From: an uncultured Metabacillus sp.
GTDB lineage: Bacteria > Bacillota > Bacilli > Bacillales > Bacillaceae
Direction of reading: 5' to 3'
Assembly (NCBI RefSeq): GCF_947503125.1
Contig: NZ_CANNCR010000003.1
Coordinates: 1-64,000, forward strand
DNA length: 64,000 nucleotides
Shown: one piece after another, positions 47,748-58,003 of the stretch
How positions within the stretch are numbered: position 1 is the stretch's first letter
How the letters are laid out: each line of letters begins with the position of its first letter
Program-made: the position numbers and the translations under genes
Notes under the pieces: generated by a model
Database searches by the model: none
What the model saw: the letters and a program-made list of their open reading frames with translations, nothing else
Told to the model about the DNA's origin: nothing

Positions 47748-48719
47748 TTGACAAGGCCGTTTATTTATGTGACAAGGAAATGTTCCAAAGAGCAGCTTCA
47801 ACCACTTTACGAGATTGCAAATGTTGAAATGTGGCCAGAAGAGGAAATACCTTGTCCAAGAGAATTATTACTTGAAAAAGCAAAAAAAGCTGATGCATTA
47901 TTGACGATGCTGTCAGATGCGATTGATAAACAATTATTAGATGAAGCTAAGCAATTAAAAGTGGTAGCAAATTTAGCAGTTGGCTTTGATAACATTGATG
48001 TTCGCTATGCAAAAGAACGAGGAGTTGTTGTCTGCAATACACCTGATGTCTTAACAGATACGACAGCAGACCTGACATTTGGCTTAATTCTTGCTACAGC
48101 ACGCCGGTTAATGGAGGCTAGTGATTTTGTGAAAAATAACCAATGGAAGAGCTGGGGACCATTGCTGCTAGCTGGACATGATGTTCATCATAAAACAATC
48201 GGAATTGTTGGCATGGGGAAAATTGGACAAGCTGTTGCAAAACGGGCGACAGGCTTTGAAATGAACATTCTTTATCATAACCGTTCGAGAAATGAGGAAG
48301 CGGAATCAAGGTTTGGTGCCAGCTATGCTTCACTGGATGAATTGTTAGCAAAAGCTGATTTTGTAATATGTCTAACCCCGCTAACGGAAGAAACACGTGA
48401 GCTATTTAATAAAGAGGCATTTAAAAAGATGAAAACCTCTGCGATCTTTATCAACGTAAGCCGCGGTGCCGTTGTAAATGAGGATGACCTTTATGAGGCG
48501 TTAACCAAAAATGAAATTGCCGGAGCAGGACTTGATGTCTTTTTAAACGAGCCAATTGAAGCTGATCATCCATTAGTTGGCTTAAACAATGTCGTAGCAT
48601 TGCCTCATATTGGCAGTGCAAGCTTTGATACAAGATATACGATGATGAATTTATGTGCGGAAAATATCGCATCTGTTTTAAAGGGAGAAGAGCCAAAAAC
48701 AAGGGTAGTTGTAAAATAA
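47748..48719 (+). CDS. D-2-hydroxyacid dehydrogenase (glyoxylate/ketogluconate reductase-like)
   Basis: A 323-residue NAD(P)H-dependent oxidoreductase. The Rossmann motif is GIVGMGKIGQAVA, and the catalytic triad residues lie in NVSRGAVVNEDDL (Arg), DVFLNEP (Glu) and LPHIGSAS (His). TTG start with AGGTG 6 nt upstream. Resembles YvcT/GyaR enzymes that reduce glyoxylate, hydroxypyruvate or 2-ketogluconate. It sits between yutH and hom, where B. subtilis has no such gene. Confidence 0.88.
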   Translation: MTRPFIYVTRKCSKEQLQPLYEIANVEMWPEEEIPCPRELLLEKAKKADALLTMLSDAIDKQLLDEAKQLKVVANLAVGFDNIDVRYAKERGVVVCNTPDVLTDTTADLTFGLILATARRLMEASDFVKNNQWKSWGPLLLAGHDVHHKTIGIVGMGKIGQAVAKRATGFEMNILYHNRSRNEEAESRFGASYASLDELLAKADFVICLTPLTEETRELFNKEAFKKMKTSAIFINVSRGAVVNEDDLYEALTKNEIAGAGLDVFLNEPIEADHPLVGLNNVVALPHIGSASFDTRYTMMNLCAENIASVLKGEEPKTRVVVK

Positions 48720-48821
48720 GAAAAGATTTTAGTGTTTTACTATCGTAATAAATTTTCTACATAGTAATAACCTGGCTGTTAATAAAAATTCAGCTAAAAA
48801 ATATATACTTATATATCAACG

Positions 48822-48836
48822 TAGGAAGCGTTTTCA
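48822..48836 (+). promoter_or_regulatory. cre-like site upstream of the hom promoter
   Basis: TAGGAAGCGTTTTCA matches the CcpA cre consensus WTGNAARCGNWWWCA at 14 of 15 positions. It lies 23 nt upstream of the -35 box, a position compatible with activation rather than roadblock repression. Confidence 0.45.
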
Positions 48837-48859
48837 AAATAAAAACTGAAAATTCGCCC

Positions 48860-48888
48860 TTGTAAAACAGTTCTTAGCATTTTATAAT
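48860..48888 (+). promoter_or_regulatory. SigA promoter of hom-thrC-thrB
   Basis: TTGTAA (48860-48865) and TATAAT (48883-48888) with a 17-nt spacer, about 70 nt before the GTG start. Confidence 0.75.
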
Positions 48889-48962
48889 GACAAGTATATT
48901 AATAGTGTCTTTTATGAGGATACAACTGTACTCTCTAGATGAACATAAAGGAGTGGAAACCT

Positions 48963-50261
48963 GTGGAGGCAATACATGTAGGGCTTTTAGGTCTTGGAAC
49001 GGTTGGAAGTGGTGTTGTTAAGATTATCGAGGATCATCAAGATAAGCTTATGCATCAAGTTGGATGTCCGGTAAAAGTGAAAAAGGTCGTAGTAAAAAAT
49101 TTAAATAAAGCTCGACAAGTTCAGATTAATCAAGATATTCTTACAACAAATGTAGATGATGTCATTAAAAATCCTGATATAGATGTTGTGATTGAAGTAA
49201 TGGGCGGAGTTGAAGAAACGAGACAACATTTAATTGAAGCATTACAAGCAAAAAAACATGTCGTAACAGCGAATAAAGACTTAATGGCTGTATACGGAAC
49301 GGAATTGCTATCGATTGCTACTGAAAATGGCTGTGATCTTTTCTACGAGGCAAGTGTAGCAGGAGGGATCCCGATTTTACGAAGCTTAGTCGATGGTTTA
49401 GCCTCTGATCGGATTACGAAGATGATGGGGATTGTTAACGGAACAACAAACTTTATCCTAACAAAAATGACGAAGCATGGAAGTGCATACGAGGATGTTT
49501 TAAAGGAAGCCCAAGAGCTAGGATTTGCAGAAGCTGATCCAACATCAGATGTAGAAGGATTGGATGCTGCCAGAAAAATGGCAATTCTAGCCCGCTTAGG
49601 CTTTTCCATGCACGTTGATTTAGAGGACGTAAAGGTAAAAGGTATCTCATCTGTAACGGACGAAGATATCGGCTACAGCAAGCGTCTAGGCTATACAATG
49701 AAGCTGATCGGAATAGCGCAGAAGGAAAACGGGAAAATTGAAGTTGCGGTTGAGCCAACATTATTACCGGAAACACATCCATTAGCTGCGGTTAATGATG
49801 AATATAACGCTGTGTATGTTTATGGTGAAGCAGTTGGTGAAACGATGTTCTATGGTCCTGGAGCAGGAAGCCTTCCTACAGCAACATCTGTTGTATCTGA
49901 TTTAGTCGGTGTTATGAAGAATATGAGACTTGATGTCAATGGCAGAAGTGCAGTCGCACCTCAATTTGAAAAACAGCTAAAAAGCCCAGATCAAATTTAC
50001 GCACAGCATTTCTTAAGAATTAGTGCAAAAGATCAAGTTGGTGCTTTCTCACATATTACATCTCTTTTCTCTGAGAGAGGTGTCAGCTTCGAGAAGATCC
50101 TTCAGCTTCCAATTAAAAATAGCAATCTAGCTGAAATTGTCATTGTGACACATGAAGCAGCACAAAGTGATTTCGAGGAAATTTTACAACGTTTAAATGA
50201 TCTAGAAGTAGTTGAAGAAGTAAAAAGTACGTATCGAGTAGAAGGGAACGGTTCAATATGA
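48963..50261 (+). CDS. hom: Homoserine dehydrogenase
   Basis: A 432-residue enzyme with an N-terminal NAD(P) motif ([12 protein letters not shown]), the catalytic middle domain ([28 protein letters not shown]) and a C-terminal ACT domain (about 350-425) for threonine feedback. A GTG start at 48963 is chosen from AAGGAGTGG 6-7 nt upstream; it gives [10 protein letters not shown], matching known Hom starts. First gene of hom-thrC-thrB; overlaps thrC by 4 bp. Confidence 0.96.
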   Translation: MEAIHVGLLGLGTVGSGVVKIIEDHQDKLMHQVGCPVKVKKVVVKNLNKARQVQINQDILTTNVDDVIKNPDIDVVIEVMGGVEETRQHLIEALQAKKHVVTANKDLMAVYGTELLSIATENGCDLFYEASVAGGIPILRSLVDGLASDRITKMMGIVNGTTNFILTKMTKHGSAYEDVLKEAQELGFAEADPTSDVEGLDAARKMAILARLGFSMHVDLEDVKVKGISSVTDEDIGYSKRLGYTMKLIGIAQKENGKIEVAVEPTLLPETHPLAAVNDEYNAVYVYGEAVGETMFYGPGAGSLPTATSVVSDLVGVMKNMRLDVNGRSAVAPQFEKQLKSPDQIYAQHFLRISAKDQVGAFSHITSLFSERGVSFEKILQLPIKNSNLAEIVIVTHEAAQSDFEEILQRLNDLEVVEEVKSTYRVEGNGSI

Positions 50262-51319
50262 TGTGGAAGGGTCTTATTCAAGAATTTGCAGAGTTTTTAC
50301 CAGTAACAGATAAAACACCAAAATTAACATTACAAGAAGGAAATACGCCGCTTATCCATTTGCCAAAGCTTTCTGAAAAGCTTGGAGTCGAATTATATGT
50401 AAAAACAGAGGGGACAAATCCTACGGGGTCATTTAAAGACCGCGGAATGGTTATGGCTGTTGCTAAAGCAAAGGAAGAGGGCAGTGATACCGTCATATGT
50501 GCATCAACAGGAAATACATCTGCAGCAGCTGCGGCTTACGCTGCGAGAGCAAACATGAAGTGTATTGTGTTAATTCCAGATGGCAAGATTGCATTTGGGA
50601 AGCTTGCGCAAGCAGTTATGTACGGAGCAGAAATTTATGCAATTCAAGGGAACTTCGACCATGCGTTAACAATGGTTCGCAACTTAAGTGAAAAATTGCC
50701 GATTACATTAGTAAACTCAGTGAATCCATATCGAATTGAAGGACAAAAAACGGCCGCATTTGAAGTCTGTGAGCAGCTCGGCAGCGCTCCGGATTACCTT
50801 GCTATTCCAGTTGGAAATGCTGGTAACATTACAGCATACTGGAAAGGATTTAAAGAGTACAATGAAAAGAAACAAACAGGTCTGCCTAAGATTCATGGCT
50901 TCCAAGCTGAAGGTGCAGCAGCGATTGTTCGCGGTGAACCAATCGAAAACCCTGAAACAGTAGCAACAGCGATTCGCATTGGAAACCCGGCAAGCTGGGA
51001 AACAGCTGTAAAAGCAAAAGAAGAGTCAAATGGAAAAATTGATTCGGTTACAGATGAAGAAATCTTGGCAGCTTACCAATTAATTGCCCGTGAGGAAGGT
51101 GTGTTTGCTGAACCTGGTTCTTGTGCTTCAATCGCCGGTCTCATCAAGCATCGTAAATTAGGATTAATTCAAGAAGGCAGCAAGGTTGTAGCTGTATTAA
51201 CTGGAAACGGCTTAAAAGATCCAAACACAGCCATCGATGTTTCTGAAATCAAACCGGTTGTGCTTCCAAATGATGAAGAAGTCTTCATGCAGTATTTAAA
51301 CGGGGTAACAGTCCGATGA
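50258..51319 (+). CDS. thrC: Threonine synthase
   Basis: A 353-residue PLP enzyme with the Schiff-base Lys60 in [10 protein letters not shown] and the phosphate-binding loop PVGNAGNIT. It converts O-phosphohomoserine to threonine. Two ATGs overlap the hom stop (ATGATG); either may start, giving coupled translation. Its end overlaps thrB by 4 bp. Confidence 0.96.
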   Translation: MMWKGLIQEFAEFLPVTDKTPKLTLQEGNTPLIHLPKLSEKLGVELYVKTEGTNPTGSFKDRGMVMAVAKAKEEGSDTVICASTGNTSAAAAAYAARANMKCIVLIPDGKIAFGKLAQAVMYGAEIYAIQGNFDHALTMVRNLSEKLPITLVNSVNPYRIEGQKTAAFEVCEQLGSAPDYLAIPVGNAGNITAYWKGFKEYNEKKQTGLPKIHGFQAEGAAAIVRGEPIENPETVATAIRIGNPASWETAVKAKEESNGKIDSVTDEEILAAYQLIAREEGVFAEPGSCASIAGLIKHRKLGLIQEGSKVVAVLTGNGLKDPNTAIDVSEIKPVVLPNDEEVFMQYLNGVTVR

Positions 51320-52233
51320 AAGAAGGCGACATGTTAAAAATTACAGTACCTGGCAGCACAGCTAATTTAGGTCCTGGATTTGACTCAATTGGGCTTGCGC
51401 TCGGTAAATATTTAACACTTGAGGTAAAGAAAGCCGATCAATTTCTTTTTATCCCAATGACAGAGCATGTCAAAGATATTCCTGCTAATGAAGATAATCT
51501 AATTGCAAAGGTAGCCATTGAGGTTGCCTCTTTGCATCATCAGCAATTGCCTCCATGCGAGGTAAAGGTATGGAGCGATATTCCGATGGCAAGAGGAATC
51601 GGCAGCAGTGCAGCAGCGATTATTGCTGGAATTGAGCTTGCTAATCAGCTTTGCAATCTGCAATTAACGAATGACGAAAAGGCGCGAATTGCCAGTCTTG
51701 AAGAAGGTCATCCGGATAATGTCGGGGCATCCTTATACGGAGGTCTTGTTGTCGGTCTTCACCAAGAAGAGCAAACCGAATTAGTTTGTGTAAAGGATAT
51801 CGATGTTGATACTGTTGTGATTATTCCTAAATATGAGGTCTTTACAAGTGATGCGAGAAACGTCTTGCCTGAATCGCTTGATTATAAAACAGCCGTTGAA
51901 GCAAGTGCGATTAGCAATATGCTTGTAGCCGGACTGCTTTCGAACAACTGGAAGCTTGCTGGGGACATGATGAATAAGGATCTTTTCCATCAACCGTACA
52001 GAAGCAGTCTGATCCCGGAAATTCAGGCTGTCCGTGAAAAAATTCGTGACCTTGGTGCATATGGCTCAGCCTTAAGCGGAGCCGGCCCTACGGTCATTTG
52101 CTTCACTGAAAAAGGAAAAGGTGATTATTTAGCCGAGAAGCTTGCCAGTGAATTTTCAAACTGTGATGTTGAGCGGCTTGATATTGACTTTGAAGGATGT
52201 AAGGTTGAACAAATACAAGAAGTAAAAAGCTAA
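51316..52233 (+). CDS. thrB: Homoserine kinase
   Basis: A 305-residue GHMP kinase. The ATP-binding loop [13 protein letters not shown] and the N-terminal substrate motif [14 protein letters not shown] are present. Phosphorylates homoserine for ThrC. Start ATG overlaps the thrC stop. Third gene of the operon. Confidence 0.95.
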   Translation: MKEGDMLKITVPGSTANLGPGFDSIGLALGKYLTLEVKKADQFLFIPMTEHVKDIPANEDNLIAKVAIEVASLHHQQLPPCEVKVWSDIPMARGIGSSAAAIIAGIELANQLCNLQLTNDEKARIASLEEGHPDNVGASLYGGLVVGLHQEEQTELVCVKDIDVDTVVIIPKYEVFTSDARNVLPESLDYKTAVEASAISNMLVAGLLSNNWKLAGDMMNKDLFHQPYRSSLIPEIQAVREKIRDLGAYGSALSGAGPTVICFTEKGKGDYLAEKLASEFSNCDVERLDIDFEGCKVEQIQEVKS

Positions 52234-52238
52234 AAATA

Positions 52239-52266
52239 GGGGCTGTCTCATTGATGAGACAGCCCC
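52239..52266. terminator. Terminator between thrB and nfu
   Basis: GGGGCTGTCTCA and TGAGACAGCCCC form a 12-bp perfect stem with loop TTGA. On the minus strand TATTTTT follows, so it best serves the leftward nfu gene. Confidence 0.82.
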
Positions 52267-52272
52267 ATTGTA

Positions 52273-52509
52273 TTAAAATACTTGCTCCACTTCTACAACA
52301 CCAGGTACTTCTTCTAATAATGCACGTTCTATACCAGCTTTTAAAGTGATTGTTGAGCTTGGGCAGCTACCGCAAGCACCTAAAAGACGAAGCTTCACAA
52401 TACCATCTTCTACATCCACTAATTCGCAGTCTCCTCCATCACGAAGTAAGAATGGACGAAGTTTATCTAATACTTCTTGTACTTGATCAAACATTGTTGT
52501 TTCAGTCAT
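52273..52509 (-). CDS. yutI: NifU C-terminal domain (Nfu) Fe-S carrier, YutI-like
   Basis: A 78-residue Nfu domain protein with the cluster-binding motif Cys46-Gly-Ser-Cys49 in [15 protein letters not shown]. It delivers Fe-S clusters to apoproteins, complementing the Suf system in this window. The start at 52509 has GGAG 9 nt upstream; the longer frame has no ribosome site. Next to thrB as in B. subtilis, where yutI lies nearby. Confidence 0.92.
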   Translation of the reverse strand: MTETTMFDQVQEVLDKLRPFLLRDGGDCELVDVEDGIVKLRLLGACGSCPSSTITLKAGIERALLEEVPGVVEVEQVF

Positions 52510-52705
52510 TTCAATCGACTCCTTTCCTTGATACATATTATATTTGAATTAAAGCGAAAAATCTAATCGAAAGATTTTGGCAACCAAGCCTATTATTTAT
52601 TTTACCATATTTTTATGATGAAAAAAATGGTTCATCACCCGCTAAGAGGATGGAAACATATCAGAAATTCGAATACAATGAAAGAAAAGAAGGGTGGAGG
52701 GAACT

Positions 52706-53032
52706 ATGAAACCAGTAGAAATTTGTGTCTATGGAGCGGAAATTCTTTGTCCAAGCTGTGTGAATATGCCATCAGCTAAAGAAACGTACGAATGGCTGGA
52801 TGCGGCTTTAAAACGAAAATACAAAGACCAGCATTTTACGATCTCCTATATTGATATCAACCAGCCGCCTAATGATCCAGATAAGCAGGAGATGGCAGAA
52901 AGGGTCTTGAATGATGAGTACTTTTACCCGCTCGTTGTCATTGAAGGCACGGTCGTTGGAGAAGGAAATCCAAGATTAAAAAGGATTTATGAAGAAATGG
53001 AATTACATGGGTATGTGAGTGAGGCGCTATAA
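52706..53032 (+). CDS. yuzD: YuzD-like thioredoxin-fold protein (DUF1462)
   Basis: A 108-residue protein with Cys15-Pro-Ser-Cys18 in GAEILCPSCVNMPSAKET. A thioredoxin-like fold is suggested by the motif and by YFYPLVVIEGTVVGEG. The start at 52706 follows GGAGGGAAC. Matches YuzD of B. subtilis; a Fe-S or redox role is inferred from its nfu neighbour. Confidence 0.85.
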   Translation: MKPVEICVYGAEILCPSCVNMPSAKETYEWLDAALKRKYKDQHFTISYIDINQPPNDPDKQEMAERVLNDEYFYPLVVIEGTVVGEGNPRLKRIYEEMELHGYVSEAL

Positions 53033-53039
53033 TGAGAAA

Positions 53040-53076
53040 GAGGATGTCTACCGTTGGTTAGACATCCTCTATTTTA
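53040..53076 (+). terminator. Terminator after yuzD
   Basis: GAGGATGTCTA and TAGACATCCTC form an 11-bp perfect stem, followed by TATTTT. Confidence 0.82.
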
Positions 53077-53112
53077 AAAGGTAAGAAGGCATAAAATCTG
53101 AACTTAGTTTTA

Positions 53113-53234
53113 GTGTCTAGCTCCAGCGCCTAGCCCTTAGAGGTCATAAGCCAAATTGGAATTGAAGGCAAAAAACACCTTCTATTCCAATTCGTCTTAT
53201 GCTTTTCGGGGCTGATCAAGGCGCTTGCGCTTTT
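53113..53234 (+). repeat. Structured interspersed repeat, type A
   Basis: From GTGTCTAGCTCCAGCGCC to AAGGCGCTTGCGCTTTT. Nested complementary arms: GCGCC/GGCGC outside, CATAAG/CTTATG in the middle, and TTGGAATTGAAGG/CCTTCTATTCCAA inside. Near-copy at 61.3 kb. Confidence 0.8.
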
Positions 53235-53242
53235 CTTATACT

Positions 53243-53408
53243 ATCAGAATTTATATATTTTCTTAACCATAGCTTGCGTTTCTGAATCTAGCTCCAGGCG
53301 CCATCGGCTCGAGGTCATAAGTCAAACAGGAATTGAAGGTAAAGAACACCTTCTATTCCTGTTCGCCTTATGCTTGTCGCCGATAGGCAGGCGCCTTGCG
53401 CTTTTTTT
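53243..53408 (+). repeat. Structured interspersed repeat, type B with AT-rich leader
   Basis: It consists of an AT-rich 45-nt leader (ATCAGAATTTATATATTTTC...) and a long hairpin from CTCCAGGCGCCATCGGC to GCCGATAGGCAGGCGCC, ending TTGCGC and seven T. Near-identical to the copies at 59.8 and 61.4 kb. It ends exactly at the yutJ stop and may act as a terminator on the plus strand. Confidence 0.8.
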
Positions 53409-53409
53409 A

Positions 53410-54477
53410 TTATCCGTTATGATACTTGTACATCCAAAGTACCCCTGATTTTAATAAACGCGGAACCCGGCCCATTAGCGGGCGATCGTTAACAAGACCA
53501 AATCCCTGCTTTTTACCTAGTGAACCTAGAACACCTTTAAGCTTAAATGGAGGGAAGGATTCTGGCAGAGGCTCTCCATTCCATTTTTTTTGTAAAACCT
53601 GAACGATTTGTTCAGCTTGAGCTTCGGCAAGCTGGGCACTAGGAGCATGCGGGAGGCTGGCACAATCTCCTACGACAAATGCATCCTCATAATTTGGAAT
53701 AAAATGTTGCGCTGTTAAAACAACACGACCTTGATTATCTTTTTCAACCTCCAGATCGCGAACAATTTTATTCGGCTGAATGCCTGCAGTCCATACAACG
53801 ACATCACATTCAATCGGCTGATCATGGTTATAAACAATATTTGGTTCTACCTTTGTAATATTAGCCCCATTAATTATTTCAACACCATGCTCTAGGAACC
53901 ATTTCTCAACATAACTGCTTAGTCGTTCCGGAAAGCTCGCAAGGATATGTTTTCCGCGATCAAACAGCTTGATGTTTAAATCTTTACGGCTTTCTCTGAG
54001 CTCACTGGCAAGTTCAACACCGCTTAATCCAGCTCCAACAATGGCAACGGTAGCACCTGCGCTTAAATTATTTAGATTTTGATACGTTTCCCGAGATTGG
54101 TCAATCGATTGGATGCTGTATGTGTATTCTTTTGCACCTGGAACATTATGATATTTGTCCTCACAGCCTAAGCCAATAATTAAGTCGTCATAAGGTACAA
54201 CCTCTTCATCTTTTAAAACAATTTGCTTGTTATCAAGGTCTACCGAAAGTACTTCAGCAAATTTTGTTTGAAGTCTTGGATGTTCTGGAAATGAAACGCG
54301 AATATGATGATCAGAAATCGTACCGGCTGCAAGTGCATAATATTCGGTTTTTAGACAATGATAGGGATTTTTATCTATCAGCGTAATTTGAACATCTTCT
54401 GGCAAATGATTTGGTAATAATCTAAGGAGAATACGCATTCCACCGTATCCGCCGCCAAGGATCACTAGGTTCTTCAT
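53410..54477 (-). CDS. yutJ: Type II NADH dehydrogenase-like flavoprotein YutJ
   Basis: A 355-residue FAD/NAD-binding protein. FAD motif GGGYGGM lies at the N terminus, the NAD motif is AIVGAGLSGVELASEL (about residue 155), and the FAD-binding EDAFVVGDCAS is near the end. AAAGGGG precedes the ATG. It is shorter than respiratory NDH-2, as is YutJ. An electron acceptor is not shown. One of three related flavoprotein genes in this window (with yumC and yumB). Confidence 0.88.
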   Translation of the reverse strand: MKNLVILGGGYGGMRILLRLLPNHLPEDVQITLIDKNPYHCLKTEYYALAAGTISDHHIRVSFPEHPRLQTKFAEVLSVDLDNKQIVLKDEEVVPYDDLIIGLGCEDKYHNVPGAKEYTYSIQSIDQSRETYQNLNNLSAGATVAIVGAGLSGVELASELRESRKDLNIKLFDRGKHILASFPERLSSYVEKWFLEHGVEIINGANITKVEPNIVYNHDQPIECDVVVWTAGIQPNKIVRDLEVEKDNQGRVVLTAQHFIPNYEDAFVVGDCASLPHAPSAQLAEAQAEQIVQVLQKKWNGEPLPESFPPFKLKGVLGSLGKKQGFGLVNDRPLMGRVPRLLKSGVLWMYKYHNG

Positions 54478-54791
54478 AATCGATACCCCTTTTTCCCCAC
54501 GTTTTTAATAAAATTGATAAATCGAGAAATTATACGTAAATAATTCAAAATTCCATAAAAAAGTATAACGAAATTAAGCTAAAATAACAACACATTATCA
54601 GAAAAAACGTTTTATAAATGATGAACTTTAGAAATAGATAAGAACATTAGTTATTGTTTACAATCCGTTAAATATTTTTGATGAGAAAATATCCCATTCA
54701 AAGTTTGTATACCTTGACCTAACTATAATTGTATAATAAAGTTTGACATAAGTGTTTATTAAGATCGAGCACATTGTGAGAGGTGTAAAAA
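54478..54791. other. Divergent intergenic region yutJ-yuzB
   Basis: Very A+T-rich; no gene, riboswitch or clear operator seen. Several TATAAT-like boxes near 54720-54740 (ACTATAATTG, TATAAT) could serve yuzB, but no -35 partner with good spacing stands out. Confidence 0.35.
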
Positions 54792-55028
54792 TTGAAGCCG
54801 ATTATTGAATTTTGTATAAGCAATTTAGCAAATGGCTCACAAGCTGCTTTACAACAGCTTGAAAAAGATCCAAATTTAGATATTATTGAATACGGCTGTC
54901 TGGGATACTGCGGAAAATGCAGCCATTCACTTTATGCATTAGTAAATGGTGAAATTGTGACAGGAAACAGTTCTGATGAGCTTGTTGAAAATATCTATAC
55001 TTTTCTTGAAGAAAATCCTATGTTTTAA
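54792..55028 (+). CDS. yuzB: YuzB-family protein (DUF1450)
   Basis: A 78-residue protein with four cysteines: Cys8, Cys36, Cys40 and Cys43 ([18 protein letters not shown]). This arrangement suggests a metal or Fe-S ligand set. TTG start with GAGAGGTG upstream. Closely resembles B. subtilis YuzB, ending [13 protein letters not shown]. Function unknown. Confidence 0.88.
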   Translation: MKPIIEFCISNLANGSQAALQQLEKDPNLDIIEYGCLGYCGKCSHSLYALVNGEIVTGNSSDELVENIYTFLEENPMF

Positions 55029-55033
55029 TATAG

Positions 55034-55068
55034 AAGGAGCTAGGGTCGTTACAATCAGCTCCTTTTCC
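55034..55068 (+). terminator. Candidate terminator after yuzB
   Basis: AAGGAGCT and AGCTCCTT pair around a 15-nt loop, followed by TTCC. A second hairpin AAAAGCT/AGCTTTT (55125-55155) lies further on. Confidence 0.5.
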
Positions 55069-55240
55069 ACCTTGCGTTATCCTCGTATTTCCTTCCAAAA
55101 GTACCCTTCGATTCAGTAAAAAAGAAAAGCTCCCTACAATAAGCAGGAAGCTTTTACTTCTATAAAACGGGGGATATATGTATTGTGCTCATATTTCCAA
55201 CATTTTATACTAATAAAAACAAAAGTTCATGGAGGACAAA

Positions 55241-56101
55241 ATGAATTCATTTACATTCACAAAAATGCACGGATTAGGAAATAATTATATTTATGTTAAT
55301 CAATTTGAGGAGCAGCTTGAAGAAGCAAGCCTGCCTGAAATTGCTAGACAAGTATCAAATGTGTATACAGGCATTGGCTCTGATGGATTAATTTTAATTT
55401 GTCCATCTGATCAGGCACCTGTAAAAATGAGAATTTTTAATAATGATGGCTCAGAAGGGAAAAATTGCGGCAATGGTTTACGATGTGTTGCGAAATATGC
55501 ATATGAGCATAAATTAGTAACAAGTACAGAATTTCAAATTGAAACCTTATCTGGTCTTGTTCATGCAAAGGTGCATGTTGAAAATGATACTGTCAAATTA
55601 GTGACGGTTGATATGGGGCAACCGCGTTTAGAAAAAGCACAAATTCCGATGGCAGGAAACAGTGATGAAAAAACGATAAACGAAAAAATGGACTTTGCCG
55701 GAAATTTATATGATGTGACAGCCGTTTCGATGGGAAATCCGCATTTGATTTTTTATGTGGATGATATCCGTAAAGCACCTGTTACAACATTGGGGCCGAT
55801 TGTTGAGAAGGATGAACGTTTTCCAGAAGGTGTTAACGTTGAATTTGTAGAAGTGGTATCAAAAAATGAGCTGCATTTTAGAGTGTGGGAGCGCGGATCT
55901 GGTGTCACACAAGCTTGTGGTACAGGCGCTTGTGCTGCTGTTGTTGCTTCCGTATTAAACGATCTAACAATTCAAGGTGAAGAAACAACAGTCCATTTAG
56001 CAGGCGGAGACTTAAAAATTAATTGGACCCGTGAAGGAACAGTACTGATGACAGGTCCAGCTGAGGTTATTTGTAATGGAACCTATTATTTGAGTGAGTG
56101 A
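55241..56101 (+). CDS. dapF: Diaminopimelate epimerase
   Basis: A 286-residue PLP-independent epimerase. The two catalytic cysteines are Cys76 (NCGNGLRC) and Cys226 (ACGTGAC). It converts LL- to meso-diaminopimelate for lysine and cell-wall synthesis. The start at 55241 follows GGAGGAC. Stands 58 nt before yutM, as yutL-yutM in B. subtilis. Confidence 0.95.
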   Translation: MNSFTFTKMHGLGNNYIYVNQFEEQLEEASLPEIARQVSNVYTGIGSDGLILICPSDQAPVKMRIFNNDGSEGKNCGNGLRCVAKYAYEHKLVTSTEFQIETLSGLVHAKVHVENDTVKLVTVDMGQPRLEKAQIPMAGNSDEKTINEKMDFAGNLYDVTAVSMGNPHLIFYVDDIRKAPVTTLGPIVEKDERFPEGVNVEFVEVVSKNELHFRVWERGSGVTQACGTGACAAVVASVLNDLTIQGEETTVHLAGGDLKINWTREGTVLMTGPAEVICNGTYYLSE

Positions 56102-56159
56102 CAATGAAGCTGTATACTAAAGATAGAATCCTTTCATAACTGATTAAGGAGGTTGTAAA

Positions 56160-56522
56160 ATGACAGATGTAGTGAAAATTACAGAAGCTGCTGCTTTTCA
56201 AATAAAAGATATGATGAAAGAGCATGAAGAAGAAAATGCATATCTTCGTGTAGCTGTAAAGGGTGGAGGCTGTAGCGGTCTATCCTACGGTATGGGGTTT
56301 GAACACGAAATGACAGATGAAGACCAAGTTTTGGAACAACATGGACTAACCATTCTCGTGAAAAAAGAAGATGCGCCAATATTAAACGGAACGACGATTG
56401 ATTATAAGCAATCGATGATGGGCGGCGGTTTTACGATCGACAACCCTAACGCTATCGCATCATGCGGCTGCGGTTCTTCATTCCGTACCGCTACAAATAC
56501 TGGTACGCCTGAAGAGTGCTAA
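56160..56522 (+). CDS. yutM: A-type Fe-S carrier (HesB/IscA family) YutM
   Basis: A 120-residue A-type carrier with the three ligand cysteines Cys38 (GGGCSGLSYG), Cys102 and Cys104 (SCGCGSSF). AAGGAGG precedes the ATG. It transfers Fe-S clusters from the Suf scaffold to client enzymes. A sequence-rich T-tailed hairpin follows. Confidence 0.94.
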   Translation: MTDVVKITEAAAFQIKDMMKEHEEENAYLRVAVKGGGCSGLSYGMGFEHEMTDEDQVLEQHGLTILVKKEDAPILNGTTIDYKQSMMGGGFTIDNPNAIASCGCGSSFRTATNTGTPEEC

Positions 56523-56532
56523 GTTTTATATA

Positions 56533-56585
56533 AACAGATCGCTTTAGATTGTTGTTTTTTACAGTCTGAGGGGGTCTGTTTTTTT
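56533..56585 (+). terminator. Terminator after yutM
   Basis: AACAGATC and GGTCTGTT close a longer structure with an inner AGATTGT/ACAGTCT stem; seven T follow. Confidence 0.65.
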
Positions 56586-56717
56586 CAGCATTAATCACCG
56601 AATCAAGATAGCAACAATCTCACTAGTAACGTGCATATGAATTTATTAAAACAAAGTAGGATTTTTCATTTCTTCTATCGAATAACTAACTAAGATAATA
56701 GTTAGGAGAGTGGAGAC

Positions 56718-56921
56718 ATGAAAATTAAAGTTATTATGAATAGTGGAAAAGAGTATGTGATAGTAGAAGAAAATTATTCAGTAAATGACTTTAAAAAAAC
56801 TCTTTACAATGACCGGCCTGAGGGAAGGGAATTGTTTAATGGCTTTATTTATTTGGATCGAGCTAAAAAAATTACGATTAATCCGACCCATATCTCCTCA
56901 ATTGAAGTTTTACAAGAGTGA
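56718..56921 (+). CDS. Small cytosolic protein, unrecognised
   Basis: A 67-residue protein (MKIKVIMNSGKEYVIVEENY at the start; FIYLDRAKKITINPTHISSI near the end), with TTAGGAGAGTGG upstream of the ATG. The strand-rich pattern looks like a small beta fold. No family assigned; phage and Bacillus genomes carry similar short proteins that use the same layout. It is followed by a palindromic region (56938-56993). Confidence 0.7.
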   Translation: MKIKVIMNSGKEYVIVEENYSVNDFKKTLYNDRPEGRELFNGFIYLDRAKKITINPTHISSIEVLQE

Positions 56922-57010
56922 AAAAATAAATAGGATCTGATCCCCTCTAGCACAAAACTCCTATATACAGATAGTTGTGGGAGGGGGCAGACCCTTATGT
57001 GACTGCCAAA

Positions 57011-58003
57011 TTAATTAAACAAACTAGTACTGTGCAATGGCTGAACTCTTGCCTTTGGATCGATGAAGGCTTTTGCGTTGTTAACAGCGGTTGGGGCTTC
57101 ACCAAATCCGCTAGCAATCAGCTTCACTTTCCCATCATACGTGCAGATGTCTCCAGCAGCATAAATTCCTTCAATATTTGTTTCCATTTTGGAGTTTACT
57201 TTAATTGAATTTTTCTCAATTTCTAAGCCCCAATTCTTAATTGGTCCAAGGGAGGAAACAAAGCCATAGTTGATAATTAAATCATCTATTTCAAGTGCTT
57301 CTTTACGGTCTCCTTTCACTTCCTCTAATAAAATTTTCTCAATGTTTTCCTCACCGACTAATTCCGTAGGAACAAATGGTGTTAGGATATTTACCTTTGA
57401 TTTTTTTAATAATTCGACACTATGTTCATGTGCTCTGAATTTATCACGTCTGTGAATAAGGCTGACGCTTTTGGCAATTGGTTCAAGCATAAGCGCCCAG
57501 TCCACAGCAGAATCGCCTCCCCCACAAAGGGCGACACGTTTGCCAGCAAACTTGTTTAAATCATCGACAAAATAATGGAGGTTTTTGTTTTCGTACTTTA
57601 CGGCTTCAGCTAACTCTAGCTTACGAGGTTGAAACGCTCCGTTACCGGCAGTAATAATAATTGTTTTCGTGTAATGAATTTCAGCGTTTGTTGTTAGCTT
57701 AAAGACGCCATCAGCCTGTTTTTCCACATGTTCTACCGCTTGCTCCAGTACAACTGATTGGGAAAACATACCCATTTGTTCTTTTAAATTGTCAACAAGC
57801 TCCTGTGCTCTTACTTTTGGGAAGCCTGCGACATCGTATATGTATTTTTCAGGGTATAACGCAGAAAGCTGACCACCTAATTGCGGAAGACTTTCGATAA
57901 TTTTAACGCTTGCTTGTCTCATTCCGCCGTAAAAGGCAGTAAACAAACCGACTGGCCCTCCGCCAATGATGGTAATATCATATACTTTCGTATCTTCTTG
58001 CAT
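57011..58003 (-). CDS. yumC: Ferredoxin/flavodoxin-NADP reductase, YumC type
   Basis: A 330-residue thioredoxin-reductase-like flavoprotein. FAD motif GGGPVGLF (about 14-21), NADPH motif [11 protein letters not shown] (about 160) and the C-terminal [14 protein letters not shown] are present, and the CxxC of thioredoxin reductases is absent. YumC reduces ferredoxin or flavodoxin with NADPH. GAGGAGG lies upstream of the ATG. Fe-S neighbours fit this role. Confidence 0.93.
   Translation of the reverse strand: MQEDTKVYDITIIGGGPVGLFTAFYGGMRQASVKIIESLPQLGGQLSALYPEKYIYDVAGFPKVRAQELVDNLKEQMGMFSQSVVLEQAVEHVEKQADGVFKLTTNAEIHYTKTIIITAGNGAFQPRKLELAEAVKYENKNLHYFVDDLNKFAGKRVALCGGGDSAVDWALMLEPIAKSVSLIHRRDKFRAHEHSVELLKKSKVNILTPFVPTELVGEENIEKILLEEVKGDRKEALEIDDLIINYGFVSSLGPIKNWGLEIEKNSIKVNSKMETNIEGIYAAGDICTYDGKVKLIASGFGEAPTAVNNAKAFIDPKARVQPLHSTSLFN

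Noticed and set aside
48720-48962. A T-box or other riboswitch before hom-thrC-thrB.
   Set aside because: No T-box sequence or specifier stem and no T-tailed hairpin was found in the leader.
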